Assembly: GCA_019428955.1 (NCBI GenBank) | Contig: JAHYJF010000176.1 | Location: 1-7,486 of the forward strand | Length of the DNA: 7,486 nucleotides | Direction: 5' to 3' | From: Burkholderiaceae bacterium | Lineage (GTDB): Bacteria; Pseudomonadota; Gammaproteobacteria; Burkholderiales; Burkholderiaceae_E | Notes under the pieces: model-generated | Told to the model about the DNA's origin: nothing | The model's database searches: none | What the model saw: only the letters and a program-made list of their open reading frames with translations | Made by a program: the position numbers and the translations under genes | In this document: positions 6,055 through 7,486 of the stretch, in pieces | Numbering within the stretch: position 1 is the first letter of the stretch | How the letters are laid out: each line of letters starts with the position of its first letter

Positions 6055-7479
6055 TCACTCCGGACGCTTGGGAACCTTGAAGACGCTGACCTCGCGCAGC
6101 AGCGCGCGGGCATACTCGACCAGGCGGTGGGTTTCACTGGTCTGCGCGACCAGCTGGCGCGCGGTCTCTTCGCCCGCCTCGCGGATCACCCGGGCGCGCT
6201 CCTGAAGTCGCGAACTGACGCGCGCCTGCTCGGCCGAAGTGGTGGCAATATCGCGCACATTGGCGGCCAGTTCCTCGGTAGCGGTGCGAGTCAGGCGCAT
6301 ACCCTCCCCGGCTTCGTCGGCCACCCGGCTGATTTCGACCACCCGGGCGATCGCCTCGTTCATGGCCAGGACGGTTTCGCTGGTCTCGGTCTGGATCGCT
6401 TGAATCATCCGGCCGATCTGCCCGGTTGCTTCCTGCGACGATTCGGACAGGCGCTTGACCTCGTCGGCGACGACCGCAAAGCTGTGTCCGGCGTCGCCGG
6501 CAGCAGCGGCCTGCATCGAGGCGTTGAGCGCCAGGATTCCGGTGCGCTGGGCAATCGACTGGATGATGTTGACCACCTGGCCGATTTCCTGCGAACGCTC
6601 ACCCAGGCGCTTGATCCGTTTCTCGGTCTCGCGAATCAGCTCGCGCGATGCGACGATCGCTCCCAGGGTCCTGACCACCGACTCCATCGCCACGCTGGAG
6701 GTGGCAACCGTGTGGCTGGCGACCTCATTGGCCTCGCCCGCGACCCGCGCGACTGCGGTGAGGGCTTCGGCGGCGAGTGCCAGCTCGCGGGCAGCAAGGC
6801 CGACTTCGGTGCGCTCGCGTTCAGCCGCCTGGCTGGCCAGTTCGGATTGGCCGCGGACCGCCACCGTGGCGTGGGCAACATCGCGCGACACCACGGCGAC
6901 GTTGCGCAGCACCCGTCCGGTTTCCTCGGTGAGCAGGTTCAGCGCATCGGAGATCGCGCCAGTGACGTTCTCGGTCACCGGAACCTTGATGCCAAGGTCC
7001 TTGGTGGTGGCGATCGTGCCGACCGCCTGCATGATCGCAATCACCGAATTGTTGAGCTCCTCGTTTTCCTGCGCCGAGCGCGCCATGGTGGAAACCCGCT
7101 CGTCGAGCAGCGCATCGAGTGCGGCGCCGAGCCGTCCGAACGCATCTCGACCCCTCATCCGGGTGCGCGCTTCGAAGTTGCCGGCCGACAGTTGTTCGAC
7201 GGTATGACGCAGGCGCGCCAGCGGATCGTTGATCCGGCGCACCAGGAAGTCGGCGAACACGACGCTCGCGAGCGCCGCGACCCCGGCGACCAGCACGCCG
7301 GCAAGCGCGACTGCCACCCAGCGATTACCGTTCCAGCCGCCGTATTGCAGCAGGAGCCCGACTGATCCGGCGCCGGCGAGCGCCGAAACCACCGCGCTCA
7401 GGGCGATCCTGGCTCGCAGGCTGGCACCGAAATTGCCGCCCCCGAAAATCCCGGCGAGCCACTCGAAAAACCTCTTCAT
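6055..7479 (-). CDS. Methyl-accepting chemotaxis protein, PilJ-like signalling domain, no periplasmic sensor
   Basis: The 474-residue product is an inner-membrane chemoreceptor that should control the kinase encoded just downstream. A short amphipathic N-terminus (MKRFFEWLAGIF) precedes TM1 (about 24-45), a loop of roughly 8 residues (YGGWNGNR) and TM2 (about 54-78). A HAMP domain follows (about 79-131), then a second HAMP-like segment (about 137-195) with VTENVTGAISDALN, which resembles the second HAMP of PilJ. The signalling coiled coil runs from about 200 to 460, with its hairpin tip at RTGILALNASMQAAAAGD and FAVVADEVKRLSESS. No CheR-binding C-terminal pentapeptide is present (the end is KVPKRPE), and I could not assign methylation sites with confidence. 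The ATG at 7479 is the visible start, but only seven bases lie upstream, without a recognisable ribosome site. No in-frame stop is seen there, so a longer N-terminus is possible. PilJ-type assignment rests on the cytoplasmic half only. Confidence 0.92.
   Translation of the reverse strand: MKRFFEWLAGIFGGGNFGASLRARIALSAVVSALAGAGSVGLLLQYGGWNGNRWVAVALAGVLVAGVAALASVVFADFLVRRINDPLARLRHTVEQLSAGNFEARTRMRGRDAFGRLGAALDALLDERVSTMARSAQENEELNNSVIAIMQAVGTIATTKDLGIKVPVTENVTGAISDALNLLTEETGRVLRNVAVVSRDVAHATVAVRGQSELASQAAERERTEVGLAARELALAAEALTAVARVAGEANEVASHTVATSSVAMESVVRTLGAIVASRELIRETEKRIKRLGERSQEIGQVVNIIQSIAQRTGILALNASMQAAAAGDAGHSFAVVADEVKRLSESSQEATGQIGRMIQAIQTETSETVLAMNEAIARVVEISRVADEAGEGMRLTRTATEELAANVRDIATTSAEQARVSSRLQERARVIREAGEETARQLVAQTSETHRLVEYARALLREVSVFKVPKRPE
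6058..6061 (-). promoter_or_regulatory. Ribosome binding site deciding the GTG start of the hybrid kinase
   Basis: GGAG on the minus strand lies 7 bases upstream of GTG at 6050 and sits within the last two sense codons of the receptor gene. It favours this start over the in-frame ATG at 6137 and implies translational coupling of receptor and kinase. Confidence 0.6.
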
Positions 7480-7486
7480 TACCCGT

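Noticed and set aside
6051..6137. Extended start of the kinase at the ATG at 6137
   Set aside because: The extra 29 residues are encoded inside the receptor's 3' end in another frame, show no domain character, and the GTG at 6050 has a good ribosome binding site.
6127..7365. 412-codon plus-strand open frame opposite the chemoreceptor
   Set aside because: It lies wholly within the well-supported MCP gene, has a shadow-type composition and no motif.
2688..7479. Firm naming of the pair as pilJ and chpA
   Set aside because: The cytoplasmic motifs agree, but the receptor lacks the PilJ sensor region, the kinase is far shorter than ChpA, and no other pil or chp gene is visible in the window.
1..7486. 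Mobile element, phage, CRISPR array, tRNA or toxin-antitoxin system
   Set aside because: I found no direct-repeat array, transposase or integrase motifs, tRNA-like cloverleaf or small toxin gene. The genes are tightly packed core-type genes with uniform composition.

Overview
The window comes from a high-GC proteobacterium, most likely a gammaproteobacterium. The reasons are the surE-pcm-nlpD gene order, the strongly G/C-biased third codon positions, and a Pcm with an N-terminal extension that, from memory, resembles Xanthomonadales-type enzymes. All six genes lie on the minus strand, so transcription runs from the right edge to the left edge. The long plus-strand ORFs opposite them are GC-driven shadows.

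Right part (7479 to 2688), a chemosensory signalling pair. First comes a 474-residue methyl-accepting chemotaxis protein with two transmembrane helices and almost no periplasmic loop. Four bases later comes a 1120-residue hybrid histidine kinase of the CheA family. Its order is degenerate Hpt-like repeats, one canonical Hpt, dimerisation domain, HATPase, CheW-like domain and C-terminal receiver. Both proteins look most like the PilJ/ChpA (type IV pilus, Pil-Chp) branch, but the receptor lacks the PilJ sensor region and the kinase is less than half the length of Pseudomonas ChpA. No CheW, CheR, CheB or stand-alone CheY lies within the window; such genes would be expected upstream, beyond the right edge.

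Middle (2687 to 2576), a 112-base intergenic gap. It holds a weak hairpin just after the kinase stop and a candidate sigma70-type promoter 26 bases upstream of the next start codon.

Left part (2575 to 1), a housekeeping and stationary-phase survival cluster: a 154-residue protein of two CBS domains, then surE (nucleotidase), pcm (protein repair methyltransferase, overlapping surE by the GTGA quartet) and the first 193 codons of an nlpD-like lipoprotein gene cut by the window edge. The close spacing suggests one operon from the CBS gene leftwards, although the 43-base CBS-surE gap leaves room for a separate start. In E. coli rpoS follows nlpD; whether it does here lies outside the window.

I see no tRNA, rRNA, CRISPR array, insertion sequence or phage signature. 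Most of the window is ordinary. The points that stand out are the receptor without a sensor domain and with an altered signalling tip, the kinase with pseudo-Hpt modules, the NlpD that appears to lack LysM, and the CBS gene placed ahead of surE-pcm.
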